56,406 bases of DNA from Bacillota bacterium (GTDB lineage: Bacteria; Bacillota; Clostridia; Lachnospirales; Bianqueaceae). Where the stretch lies: the NCBI GenBank assembly GCA_017441925.1, contig JAFRUE010000009.1, positions 1-56,406 of the forward strand, read 5' to 3'. Shown here piece after piece: positions 35,001 through 42,162 of this stretch. The first letter of the stretch is position 1. The number at the start of each line of letters is the position of its first letter. Under the pieces are notes generated by a model that saw only the letters and a program-made list of their open reading frames with translations, did not search any database and had not been told where the DNA came from. A program made the position numbers and the translations under genes.

Positions 35001-35777
35001 GGTCTTCAGATAGTCTTCATAAGAAGCCTTGACCGGTGCAAGCAGCGGGCTGCTGCCGAATTTCACATCCGTCAGGATCGTGCCGAAAGTCGTATGACGG
35101 CAGTGATCGGACCAGTATGTATCCAGCACGCGGATCTCCGTCACGGACGGATCCCTGTGCTCTGTATCTCTGTAATAATCCTGTGTAAAAAGAATGTCCG
35201 CGCTGCTCATCGCAAGACCCATATTGCTGCGGATCTGCTCAAGCTCTTCAGTGCTCATCGCGGTGAAACCGTCCAGGATCGCCACGTCGTCCGGTACACC
35301 GTACTCGGCCTTCAGCGTCTCCGGCTTATCCAGCGCGGCTTCACGGGAATCCACGCGGTTGATGCAGTATTCCTTGACCGCGTTCTTCTCCTCGTCCGTC
35401 ATCGTCCCTTTCAGGATATAGACCTTGGCATAGGCGGTCTCCGGCTCTTCATGAGCGGCGAGCAGCTTGATGCACTGCATCGCGGAGTCCGAACGCTGGT
35501 CGTACTGTCCCGGCAGGTACTCGACAGCGAAAACAAAATCATCCGGATCATACGGCGCGGTCTCTTCATAGACCGTATCCACCGGAGGCTCCGACAGGAT
35601 CCGCGTTACCGCGCGGATATACGTATTATCCGAAATATTGTCCAGATCATAACGGTGCAGGATCCGCGCGCCGGTGAGCCCCTCGATCTGCAGGTTCTCC
35701 TTCAGATCCTGGTACAGCCCGTCCGCCTCAACACGGAAACCTTCTTTTTTCTCGACATATACACGACGTACCGCCAT
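32034..35777 (-). CDS. purL: Phosphoribosylformylglycinamidine synthase (single-chain PurL)
   Basis: FGAM synthase carries out the ATP- and glutamine-dependent fourth step of de novo purine synthesis. The 1247-residue form unites the N-terminal PurS-like part, the two PurM-like halves of the synthetase core (DTYWSDHCRHTTF, FKNETHNHPTEIEPFGGAATCLGG, GAGGVCVAIGELADG) and a C-terminal glutaminase (PVFPGTNCEYD, MIPGGFSAGDEPEGSG, catalytic Cys in GICNGFQALIKLG). Most Bacillota split these into PurS, PurQ and PurL; the fused form is common in Clostridia and Proteobacteria. It is a single-gene unit with its own terminator. An ATG follows AAGGAGG. Confidence 0.97.
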   Translation of the reverse strand: MAVRRVYVEKKEGFRVEADGLYQDLKENLQIEGLTGARILHRYDLDNISDNTYIRAVTRILSEPPVDTVYEETAPYDPDDFVFAVEYLPGQYDQRSDSAMQCIKLLAAHEEPETAYAKVYILKGTMTDEEKNAVKEYCINRVDSREAALDKPETLKAEYGVPDDVAILDGFTAMSTEELEQIRSNMGLAMSSADILFTQDYYRDTEHRDPSVTEIRVLDTYWSDHCRHTTFGTILTDVKFGSSPLLAPVKASYEDYLKTRKELGREEKPLCLMDIALAAMRRLKKEGRLTDQEETDEINACSIVLPVDVDGKTEEWLLMFKNETHNHPTEIEPFGGAATCLGGAIRDPLSGRSYVYQAMRITGGADPTVPVGDTIPGKLPQRKLARQAARGYSSYGNQIGLATGYVKEIYHPGYMAKHMELGAVIAAAPRKNVVRGQALPGDVVILLGGDTGRDGIGGATGSSKVHTEESIHTCGAEVQKGNPPTERKIQRLFRNPAASTLIKVCNDFGAGGVCVAIGELADGLDINLDLVPKKYAGLDGTELAISESQERMAVVVAEQDAEAFLKLAAEENLNAVQVAVVTESPRLVMHWRGKTIVDLSRAFIGTNGAPAYAKAVVADPAAQPDPSLPEKQAGKSFREQVLAVMSDLNVASQQGLVEMFDSTIGASTVLTPYGGATQLTPIQTMACKLPVEGETTTASLMAYGFDPYLTEWSPYHGAMAAVVESAARIVAAGGALNKIHLTFQEYFERMTSETSWGKPLAALLGAYRAQLELGLASIGGKDSMSGSFDEMHVPPTLISLAVAAANTNDILTPEMKEAGDAAVLLQLPVGADGVYDFARMKELFTLVEKGIRNGQIKAAYTVACGGVTEAVIKMCLGNRLGFRFDKNAAELLVARPVYGSMVLEIRKGTPADVFGQFLGIVTDDAQFRLGTEFVSFDEVLAAYQGRLEKVYPTEVRGDKGTVGEVFLCTEAPHIYTGDPIAARPRVFIPVFPGTNCEYDTARAFRMAGAEPDVYVLRNLTGADILESVDEMVRRINKAQILMIPGGFSAGDEPEGSGKFIATVFSNEKIKEAVMELLGQRDGLALGICNGFQALIKLGLVPYGEIRELEAGDPTLTYNTIGRHVSHMAVTRIVSSKSPWLAGTRPGDVHTIPVSHGEGRFYASEEVLKQLAANGQIATQYVDPQGQPTMDIRYNPNGSLWAIEGITSPDGRVLGKMGHSERRGENVLKNVPGNKDQHLFESGVAYFK

Positions 35778-35822
35778 TCGATTATCCTCCTTATCTGATC
35801 ACAAACAGCCTGTAAAGTACTG

Positions 35823-35849
35823 AAAAAAGCTGCCGAACGGGCAGCTTTT
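35823..35849 (-). terminator. Terminator of the ddl operon
   Basis: AAAAGCTGCC (35825-35834) and GGCAGCTTTT (35840-35849) form the stem. On the minus strand the hairpin is followed by six T residues. It lies 6 bp past the stop at 35855. Confidence 0.92.
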
Positions 35850-35854
35850 GCAAA

Positions 35855-36370
35855 TTATCTGGACTTTTTGGCAGACTTGTCCGCCTTATCCTTCTTATCC
35901 TTGCTGAGGCTCTCGGATACGCCGCGGAAACGCGCCGCAAGCTTCTCGCGCCACGTGAGCTTCCTCTTGACCTCAGGCTTCTTCTCGCCCTTCTTGGCAG
36001 TATTATAGCCAAGAATATACGCTCCGGAGATCTCCAGATGCATATTGCGCTTGACCGGAAGAGACTCGTACACAGCCGAATCGACAAGCATCGTGATGAT
36101 CTGCGGTCCGACCTTGACCTTAGCCATCGGAAGCTTGCGCGCCTTCAGATAGAACGGTATCTTCTCCGAAGCCGCCTTGGGGAAATTAGCCTCTGAGAGC
36201 TTCATTTTCTTCTTATCGATGACATATGCCTGCACAGTCTGACGGTTCTGATCGATCGCCTTCTGCGCCTCGCCCTGCTTCTTCTGCAGATGTCTGCCAA
36301 GGAAAAACAGACCGGCAATGATAGCGGCAACGACTAATACGACGGTAAAGATGATTCCTAGTGTATCCAC
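35855..36370 (-). CDS. Membrane-anchored protein of unknown function with Lys-rich tail
   Basis: The 171-residue protein has one N-terminal membrane helix (about residues 5-27), a polar domain of about 100 residues (IDKKKMKLSEANFPKAASEKIPF, GPQIITMLVDSAVYESLPVKRNMHLEISGAY), then a strongly basic tail with many Lys (KDKKDKADKSAKKSR). I do not recognise the family. It is third in the ddl-ywiB-like operon, 33 bp after the YwiB-like gene. The tail could bind RNA or acidic wall polymers; this is a guess. Confidence 0.7.
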   Translation of the reverse strand: MDTLGIIFTVVLVVAAIIAGLFFLGRHLQKKQGEAQKAIDQNRQTVQAYVIDKKKMKLSEANFPKAASEKIPFYLKARKLPMAKVKVGPQIITMLVDSAVYESLPVKRNMHLEISGAYILGYNTAKKGEKKPEVKRKLTWREKLAARFRGVSESLSKDKKDKADKSAKKSR

Positions 36371-36403
36371 TTTGTTCCCTCCGGTTTATATGAATTTGCG
36401 GGC

Positions 36404-36862
36404 TCAGTTCTCCAGCCCGAATCCTGTCCTGCTCTTGGAATCCCGCACGTTGATCTCGACCTCGTGCGAGCCGGTATACTGATTGTTGATGTCAAGCGCG
36501 TAATTGACCTTGATCTGCCAGTTGTGCTCGTCCAGATCCATCTTGAGAGTATTGGTCGTAACGCCCATCTCCATGACGCCGAACGGTGTCCGGTACACGG
36601 TCAGATTGCGCCTCATCGGCTGGAAATGCATCTGGCTTGCCATCTCTCCGGAACGGGAAACGAGCAGTCCGTCCTGATCGACCTTGACCATCGCGCGCAC
36701 GGGTTTATCCTCATGAGCAAACTGCTCCTTGTAGGAAACGATATGCTGCCCGTTCTTCTTGTAATACTTGCCGGCCGAAACGACCTCTACATCGTGGTCG
36801 TATCCGTCCTGATCCATGTACTGATGCAGTCCGCGGATCGAAATATATACGTCACGCTCCAT
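36404..36862 (-). CDS. DUF1934 (YwiB-like) beta-barrel protein
   Basis: The 152-residue protein matches the DUF1934 family, small lipocalin-like beta-barrels of unknown role. Cues are MERDVYISIRGLHQY, GKYYKKNGQHIVSYKEQF, and the later FQPMRRNLTVYRTPFGVMEMGVTTNTL with the family's Y-x-TPFG-x-ME motif. Its start lies 11 bp inside the 3' end of ddl, so they are coupled. A YwiB-like gene next to a wall or arginine-related gene is usual in Firmicutes; no activity is known. Confidence 0.85.
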   Translation of the reverse strand: MERDVYISIRGLHQYMDQDGYDHDVEVVSAGKYYKKNGQHIVSYKEQFAHEDKPVRAMVKVDQDGLLVSRSGEMASQMHFQPMRRNLTVYRTPFGVMEMGVTTNTLKMDLDEHNWQIKVNYALDINNQYTGSHEVEINVRDSKSRTGFGLEN

Positions 36863-37934
36863 ATAACGGTTCCCTTTCCAGCGCGCTCCGGATCAGCAGA
36901 CGGATCTGCTCGGAAACGGGCGTGCCCTTGTCGGCCCACAGCATCGGCCACATGCTGATCGGTGTGAAACCCGGGAAGGTATTGATCTCATTAAAGATGA
37001 CCTTGCTGTCGCGCCTGCGGATGAAGAAATCAACCCTGGCCAGTCCCCATCCGTCAACAGCCTTAAAAATCTCGACCGCGTCGCGCCTGATCTCTTCTCT
37101 GACACTGTCATCGATGTCAGCCGGAATCACGGTCTGTGAATCCGCGTTCGCGTATTTTGCTTCATAATCATAGAACTCGGCGGCCGCGAGGATCTCTCCG
37201 ACGTTGGAAGCCTCCGGTCCGTAATCGCCGCGGACCGCGCACTCGACCTCGCGTCCGTCTATGCACTCCTCCACCAGTACACGGCGGTCCTCCGCCGCCG
37301 CTTTGAGCAGAGCGGGAACAAGTTCCTCAAGCGTATGGACCTTGGTGGTGCCGACCGAAGAACCCGCACGCGAAGGTTTTACGAATACCGGGAATTCCGG
37401 GAATTTCGCAAGAATCCTGCCGACTGCGCCTTTCGGATTCTCACGGATCTCGCGGCGTGTCAGATCCACATAATCCGCCTGGCAGATGCCCAGATGCGCG
37501 ACGATCTTCTTTGTAAAGACCTTATCCATGGAAACGGCGGATGCCAGCACTCCGCATCCCGCATAGGGGATACGCGTAAGCTCGAGCAGTCCCTGTACCG
37601 TCCCGTCTTCCCCGTTCAGTCCATGCAGGACCGGGATCACAACGTCCGTCACGAGCGTCGTCTCCCCCTTCGCGGAGACTGTGATCAGCGCGTTCTCGCG
37701 CATGCCGGGTCTGACTGCGACCGATACCTGATACTCACCCCGCGGAGCCTCCGCGAGTTTTGTCAGATCTCCTTCATACAGAAACCATCTGCCGGACCTG
37801 TCTATATAGATCGGATATACAGTGTATCCGTCCGCAAGCAGCGCGTCCATAAAAGTCTGCGCTGAAACGCAGGATACTTCATGTTCCGATGATACTCCTC
37901 CAAAAAGCAGAGCAACCCTGAGGGTCTTATCCAA
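36852..37934 (-). CDS. ddl: D-alanine--D-alanine ligase
   Basis: Ddl joins two D-Ala with ATP to make the peptidoglycan terminal dipeptide. ATP-grasp features are complete: RVALLFGGVSSEHEVS, HGLNGEDGTVQGLLEL, KPSRAGSSVGTTKV, FYDYEAKY (Lys-Tyr typical of D-Ala-D-Ala rather than D-lactate or D-Ser ligases) and FNEINTFPGFTP. Starting at the TTG at 37934 gives 360 residues and a good AGGAG at 8-bp spacing. The GTG at 37943 overlaps that site and would be poorly placed. The gene leads an operon with a YwiB-like and a membrane-protein gene and has its own promoter. Confidence 0.95.
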   Translation of the reverse strand: MDKTLRVALLFGGVSSEHEVSCVSAQTFMDALLADGYTVYPIYIDRSGRWFLYEGDLTKLAEAPRGEYQVSVAVRPGMRENALITVSAKGETTLVTDVVIPVLHGLNGEDGTVQGLLELTRIPYAGCGVLASAVSMDKVFTKKIVAHLGICQADYVDLTRREIRENPKGAVGRILAKFPEFPVFVKPSRAGSSVGTTKVHTLEELVPALLKAAAEDRRVLVEECIDGREVECAVRGDYGPEASNVGEILAAAEFYDYEAKYANADSQTVIPADIDDSVREEIRRDAVEIFKAVDGWGLARVDFFIRRRDSKVIFNEINTFPGFTPISMWPMLWADKGTPVSEQIRLLIRSALEREPLYGA

Positions 37935-37967
37935 AACAAACACTCCTTTGCATTGATATGCCTAACT

Positions 37968-37996
37968 ATCATACATTAAAACCGCACAAAAATCAA
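37968..37996 (-). promoter_or_regulatory. Promoter of the ddl operon
   Basis: TTGATT (minus strand, 37996-37991), 17 bp, TATGAT (37973-37968). Confidence 0.7.
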
Positions 37997-38075
37997 TCCC
38001 AAATCCATAATCCGCCGGGTGTTTTTTATCAGCGCAGCCGGCCCGTTTTATCTTTGAAAAAAACGCGGAAACCTC

Positions 38076-38103
38076 TTGACTTTCCGTCCGGATCCTCTAT
38101 AAT
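38076..38103 (+). promoter_or_regulatory. Promoter of the MFS transporter gene
   Basis: TTGACT (38076-38081), 16 bp, perfect TATAAT (38098-38103). It starts near 38110, about 45 nt before the chosen ATG. Confidence 0.85.
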
Positions 38104-38153
38104 GACCGCATCAGACGGGATAATAACGAAAGGGACCGATGGAGGGATTTACC

Positions 38154-39521
38154 ATGAGTCTTTTCAGAACGTTCGGAAAAAGGATCGGAGTATGGCTCCG
38201 CAGCTCTGAATACGCCCGGCTCTTTCTGGACAGGAGCGATGAGACAAAGGGGCGTAAATGCCTGATCTACAACACACTGTTTGCCAATATCGCCAATATT
38301 TTCATCTCAGGGACATTCTATACGATCTTCCTGACAGTCAGCGGTATCGATATCGTCCGGGTCGGAGTCATCAATTTCATCCCGTATATTGCATGGATCC
38401 TAAGCCCGCTGTCGCCAATGCTCTTTGCCCGGGTCAGAAAACGCAGAGGTCTCCTGCTGTTCAACCATATTTTCTATTACGTCTGTGTCGTCTTCGCTAC
38501 AACACTGATGCCTGTCTTTGTTCACGATCCCGCATGGCGCACGCTCTGGTTCGGCATCTTCCTGCTGCTCGGACATTCATCAAACGCCCTGCTCGGATCC
38601 GGGACGATGGCGTGGCACATCCGTTTCATTCCTGAAGGACGCGACCGTAATCTGTTCTTCTCACTGCAGACCCTGATCAGCTCCGTTGTCGGCACGATAT
38701 CGGCGCTCGGCGCATCTGTCGCCGCGGAAGCGCTCAAAGGATCTCCCGCTCAGGACACCATCATTATCATCCTGCGTTACGCCGCCTTCGCGATCTTTGT
38801 GCTCAGCGGTCTGATGGTATACCTCATCCCTAAAGAATATCCTTATCCTAAGCCGAAGCACCGCACCACCGTCAAGGAACTGATTTCCCGTCCTGTCCAT
38901 TCTTACAAATTCATCCGAATGGTCCTGATAGGAATGCTGTGGAATTTCATCTGCAATATGAACGCTTCGACCTGGGTCTATTATCTTCTGAACACAGTCG
39001 GCATACCTTACGCTTATACTTACATCGTAAGCATCATCTGTGCTCTCGGCAATATTTTCCTGCTGCACTGGTGGCGTTCCATGATCAGCCGCCATACCTG
39101 GTTCAGGATGCTTTTCATCACGATCCTCTGTACAGGTCTTCTGGAATTCCCGCTTGGATTCACAACCGTGCGGACTATCTGGGTCTATGCCGTTGTCAGC
39201 GTGATTCAGGGGTTTGTCGCGGTCGGAACCAATCTCGTCTTTGCAAGCATGTTTTATATTAATCTCCCGAAGGAAGAGAATACCGATATCTTCATCACAT
39301 TCTGGAACCTCACGATGAATATCGGCGTCCTGCTTGGATCGATGTGCGGCACATTCCTGCTTGCACGGATGGGGGTTTTCGGACATGTCATGCTGTTTGG
39401 GCTGCCGTTCTACGGATCCCAGTTCCTCACCTGGTTCAAAGGTCTGCTGCTGGCAGCACTCGCCATATTTGTACTGAAGATCACGCCGAAAATTAAGCCG
39501 GATGTCCCGGAAGATGCCTGA
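38154..39521 (+). CDS. MFS transporter
   Basis: A 455-residue major-facilitator protein with about 11-12 hydrophobic segments between residues 40 and 445. The family-like loop between helices 2 and 3 reads ARVRKRRG, and TVKELISRP begins the central cytosolic loop. The substrate cannot be told. The ATG at 38154 follows GGAGGG at 7-bp spacing; the ATG 15 bp upstream (38139) lacks a good ribosome site and would place it inside the longer frame, so I prefer the inner start. It is a single-gene plus-strand transcript with its own promoter and a shared terminator with trpB. Confidence 0.82.
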   Translation: MSLFRTFGKRIGVWLRSSEYARLFLDRSDETKGRKCLIYNTLFANIANIFISGTFYTIFLTVSGIDIVRVGVINFIPYIAWILSPLSPMLFARVRKRRGLLLFNHIFYYVCVVFATTLMPVFVHDPAWRTLWFGIFLLLGHSSNALLGSGTMAWHIRFIPEGRDRNLFFSLQTLISSVVGTISALGASVAAEALKGSPAQDTIIIILRYAAFAIFVLSGLMVYLIPKEYPYPKPKHRTTVKELISRPVHSYKFIRMVLIGMLWNFICNMNASTWVYYLLNTVGIPYAYTYIVSIICALGNIFLLHWWRSMISRHTWFRMLFITILCTGLLEFPLGFTTVRTIWVYAVVSVIQGFVAVGTNLVFASMFYINLPKEENTDIFITFWNLTMNIGVLLGSMCGTFLLARMGVFGHVMLFGLPFYGSQFLTWFKGLLLAALAIFVLKITPKIKPDVPEDA

Positions 39522-39529
39522 AAGTACGC

Positions 39530-39576
39530 AAAAACGCCGTACCGCTCTGCGCTTTGCAGGTGGCACGGCGTTTTTT
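39530..39576. terminator. Bidirectional terminator between the MFS gene and trpB
   Basis: ACGCCGT (39534-39540) pairs with ACGGCGT (39565-39571). T residues follow on the plus strand (39571-39576) and an A run precedes it, giving T residues on the minus strand, so it serves both converging genes. Confidence 0.88.
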
Positions 39577-39618
39577 ATTGTCACCGGTCTTTTTCAGCAG
39601 GTCTGTGTCTCGTTCGGA

Positions 39619-40992
39619 TCAGCCGATCTGGGGCAGATGAGAACGGAATACCGCCAGTTCCTCATCGGTCGGGACATAATCCGTCATCGTGCCGTTGTTG
39701 TAGGCTTCATAAGCAGTCAGATCGAAGTATCCGGTACCGGTCAGGCCGAACAGGATGTTCTTCTCTTCACCGGTCTCCTTGCACTTCAGCGCCTCATCGA
39801 TCGCGGCCTTGATCGCATGAGAACTCTCGGGAGCAGGCAGGATGCCTTCCACACGTGCGAACATCTCCGCAGCGTCGAAAACATCCGTCTGTTTCGCGGA
39901 GACCGCACGGATCAGACCGTCATCATACAGCTGGGACAGGATCGGGCTCATGCCATGGTAACGCAGACCGCCGGCATGGTTCGCGGATGGGATGAAATCA
40001 CTGCCGAGCGTATACATCTTGGCAAGCGGGCAGACTCTGCCGGTATCGGCGAAATCGTACGCATACACGCCTCTGGTGAAGCTCGGACAGGACGCGGGCT
40101 CGACCGCGACGATATCATAGTCGGCCTCTCCGCGCAGCTTCTGGCCCATGAACGGGGAGATCAAACCGCCGAGGTTGGAACCGCCGCCGGCGCATCCGAT
40201 GATGACATCAGGCTTCACACCGTATTTGTCAAGTGCGGCCTTGGCTTCCAGACCGATTACGGACTGATGCAGCAGGACCTGGTTCAGAACGCTGCCCAGA
40301 ACATAACGATAACCCGGCTGGGTTACGGCTGCCTCAACCGCTTCGGAGATCGCGCAGCCGAGAGAACCTGTGGTCCCCGGATGCTCCGCAAGGATCTTGC
40401 GGCCGATCTCGGTCGTATCGGACGGGCTCGGCGTTACATTCGCCCCATAGGTCCGCATGACCTCGCGGCGGAACGGCTTCTGCTCATAAGAGACTTTAAC
40501 CATGTAGACTTTGCAGTCCAGGCCGAAATAGGCGCAGGCCATGGAGAGCGCGGTACCCCACTGTCCGGCTCCGGTCTCGGTCGTCACGCCCTTAAGGCCT
40601 TCCTTCTTGGCGTAATAAGCCTGAGCGATCGCAGAATTCAGCTTATGGCTGCCGCTGGTATTGTTTCCTTCAAATTTGTAATAAATATGCGCGGGAGTCT
40701 GCAGCTTCTCCTCCAGGCAGTAAGCGCGGACAAGCGGCGACGGACGGTACATTTTGTAGAAATTGTAGATCTCCTCGGGGATCTCGATCTCTCTGTCATT
40801 GTTGTTAAGCTCCTGCGCGACCAGTTCCTTACAGAAAACCGGTGTCAGCTCCTCTGCCGTTGCCGGCTTGCCCGTACCGGGATTCAGGAGAGGCGCGGGT
40901 TTATTTTTCATATCCGCGCGGACGTTGTACCATGCCTTCGGAATCTCGTTCTCTGATAAATAAATCTTGTACGGGATCTCTTTGTTAGCCAT
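39619..40992 (-). CDS. trpB: Tryptophan synthase beta chain, TrpB2 type
   Basis: TrpB joins indole and serine to tryptophan with pyridoxal phosphate. The 457-residue length and the segments GGSNLGGLI (cofactor phosphate loop) and Lys117 in GSHKLNSA, which would form the Schiff base, place it in the TrpB2 group (longer than the usual about 400). TrpB2 enzymes generally act without a tightly bound TrpA and can salvage free indole. No other trp gene lies nearby, which fits salvage. Expression is set by a T-box leader with a UGG (Trp) specifier at 41066-41330, so the gene should be turned on when charged tRNA-Trp is scarce. Confidence 0.93.
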   Translation of the reverse strand: MANKEIPYKIYLSENEIPKAWYNVRADMKNKPAPLLNPGTGKPATAEELTPVFCKELVAQELNNNDREIEIPEEIYNFYKMYRPSPLVRAYCLEEKLQTPAHIYYKFEGNNTSGSHKLNSAIAQAYYAKKEGLKGVTTETGAGQWGTALSMACAYFGLDCKVYMVKVSYEQKPFRREVMRTYGANVTPSPSDTTEIGRKILAEHPGTTGSLGCAISEAVEAAVTQPGYRYVLGSVLNQVLLHQSVIGLEAKAALDKYGVKPDVIIGCAGGGSNLGGLISPFMGQKLRGEADYDIVAVEPASCPSFTRGVYAYDFADTGRVCPLAKMYTLGSDFIPSANHAGGLRYHGMSPILSQLYDDGLIRAVSAKQTDVFDAAEMFARVEGILPAPESSHAIKAAIDEALKCKETGEEKNILFGLTGTGYFDLTAYEAYNNGTMTDYVPTDEELAVFRSHLPQIG

Positions 40993-41065
40993 CTTCTGGG
41001 CTCCTTTCTATACCGCCGCTGTCTTACACAGCTGCCGCGGTCTACTGCCGGGACAGGAATCGGAT

Positions 41066-41330
41066 AAAAAAACTGTCCCAACACGAAATGCTGGGACAGG
41101 ATATATCTTCCTGCGGTGCCACCCGGCTTGACGCATACGCGCCCACTTATGCATACCATCATATGCAGGCTTTTGATTACGGAGAGCCATCTCCGTCTCC
41201 CATACTTGCCTTGCGGCTTTCTGTTCGCCCTCGAAAGGCCATTCAGCTCTGTATTCTGTACCGCGCTCTCACCGCCGGCGGCTCTCTGTACGCAGAAGAG
41301 ACAGGGCTTACTACTCTTTCTCTCAGGTTT
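41066..41330 (-). promoter_or_regulatory. T-box riboswitch controlling trpB, tryptophan-specific
   Basis: The conserved T-box GGGTGGCACCGC lies on the minus strand at 41124-41113, followed by a terminator stem CTGTCCCA/TGGGACAG (41073-41080, 41092-41099) and seven T residues (41066-41072). Upstream, Stem I features include GAGAGAAAGAGTAGTAAG, a GGTGAGAGC distal loop, and GAA-UGG-CC (41244-41237) as the specifier, giving Trp. A GAA-UAC (41256-41251) further 5' is a less well-placed alternative. Uncharged tRNA-Trp would pair with the specifier and the T-box, stabilise an antiterminator and allow trpB expression. Confidence 0.93.
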
Positions 41331-41336
41331 TACAGT

Positions 41337-41365
41337 ATTCTATCACGGGTTGGATAATCTGTCAA
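41337..41365 (-). promoter_or_regulatory. Promoter of the T-box-trpB transcript
   Basis: Consensus TTGACA (minus strand, 41365-41360), 17 bp, TAGAAT (41342-41337). It starts near 41330, at the foot of Stem I. Confidence 0.85.
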
Positions 41366-41366
41366 G

Positions 41367-41386
41367 AAGAATTTTTAAAAATTCTT
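41367..41386. repeat. 20-bp perfect palindrome next to the trpB promoter
   Basis: AAGAATTTTT is followed by its exact complement AAAAATTCTT. It is one base from the trpB -35 box. Beside it, GGATC-TTT-GATCC (41387-41399) makes a second small hairpin. The pair may be a weak terminator for the gene at 41416 or an operator. Confidence 0.5.
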
Positions 41387-41415
41387 GGATCTTTGATCCG
41401 CCCGTTCGGCAGGCC

Positions 41416-42060
41416 TTACAGTCTGGAGTATCCGAAGCTGTTGACAAGCGCGTCCAGACGCTGTCTTCTCTCGCAGAACGGGCACTCGCTCGGCGTATAT
41501 GCCTGATATCCGCCCGGAATATCGTTCCCGGAGAAAAGTCTGTCGATCTTGTATCCGTCGATCTCCTCCAGATCGGAGAAAACCGCAGAGATCGCCGTTA
41601 CCTTGCCGCCATAATATGTTACGCACTCGATGCAGCGGCGGATCGTCTTGCCGGTCGTCGCGGAAGCAAGCAGAATCAGGACGTTCTTGCCATAGACCGC
41701 GGACTCGACGTTGTCACGGAAGATCATCTGGCGGTTGAAATCGATCTCCGGCGAAATGATGCTGAGCGAACTGTTGGCATTAACGGAACGGTATCCGTTC
41801 TGGGTCAGCGCGTCTGCCAGATACGCACCCATCACTTCCATACCGTCCATGCAGACGATCGTATCGATCTGCGTTGTCATCGTGTAATTAGACGCCATCT
41901 TAGCCGCGCACTCCTTCGCGTCCTCCTGATTGATCTTCAGCTTGCTGATATCAATATAGCAGTTGATATGGGAATGCGTCGTCGCGAAATGTCCGGGAAT
42001 GACCCGGAGCGCGATCTTTTTCGAGAACGAAGACGGAACGATGATTGCTCTGTTTTCCAT
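41416..42060 (-). CDS. Phosphoribosyltransferase-family protein, orotate PRTase-like
   Basis: The 214-residue protein has the PRTase fold pattern: IDTIVCMDGMEVMGAYLADAL near residues 70-90, and the segment KNVLILLASATTGKTIRRCIE (about 125-145), which resembles but departs from the usual PRPP-binding VDD motif (ASATTGKT). A C-terminal CPFCE could bind metal. The ATG at 42060 follows GGAGGAGG and is preferred; a longer frame adds 27 unlikely residues. A promoter lies at 42113-42141. The base it salvages or makes is unclear; PyrE-like annotation is common for this family, but the altered motif argues for a variant. Confidence 0.7.
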   Translation of the reverse strand: MENRAIIVPSSFSKKIALRVIPGHFATTHSHINCYIDISKLKINQEDAKECAAKMASNYTMTTQIDTIVCMDGMEVMGAYLADALTQNGYRSVNANSSLSIISPEIDFNRQMIFRDNVESAVYGKNVLILLASATTGKTIRRCIECVTYYGGKVTAISAVFSDLEEIDGYKIDRLFSGNDIPGGYQAYTPSECPFCERRQRLDALVNSFGYSRL

Positions 42061-42112
42061 ATAAAAACCTCCTCCAGTATTAAATTGATACGTGTCATTC
42101 GTCACTGATATC

Positions 42113-42141
42113 ATTATACAATAAAATCCGGGATTACGCAA
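42113..42141 (-). promoter_or_regulatory. Promoter of the phosphoribosyltransferase gene
   Basis: TTGCGT (minus strand, 42141-42136), 17 bp, perfect TATAAT (42118-42113). Confidence 0.75.
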
Positions 42142-42162
42142 GAGGCTCTTATGAAAGGATGA

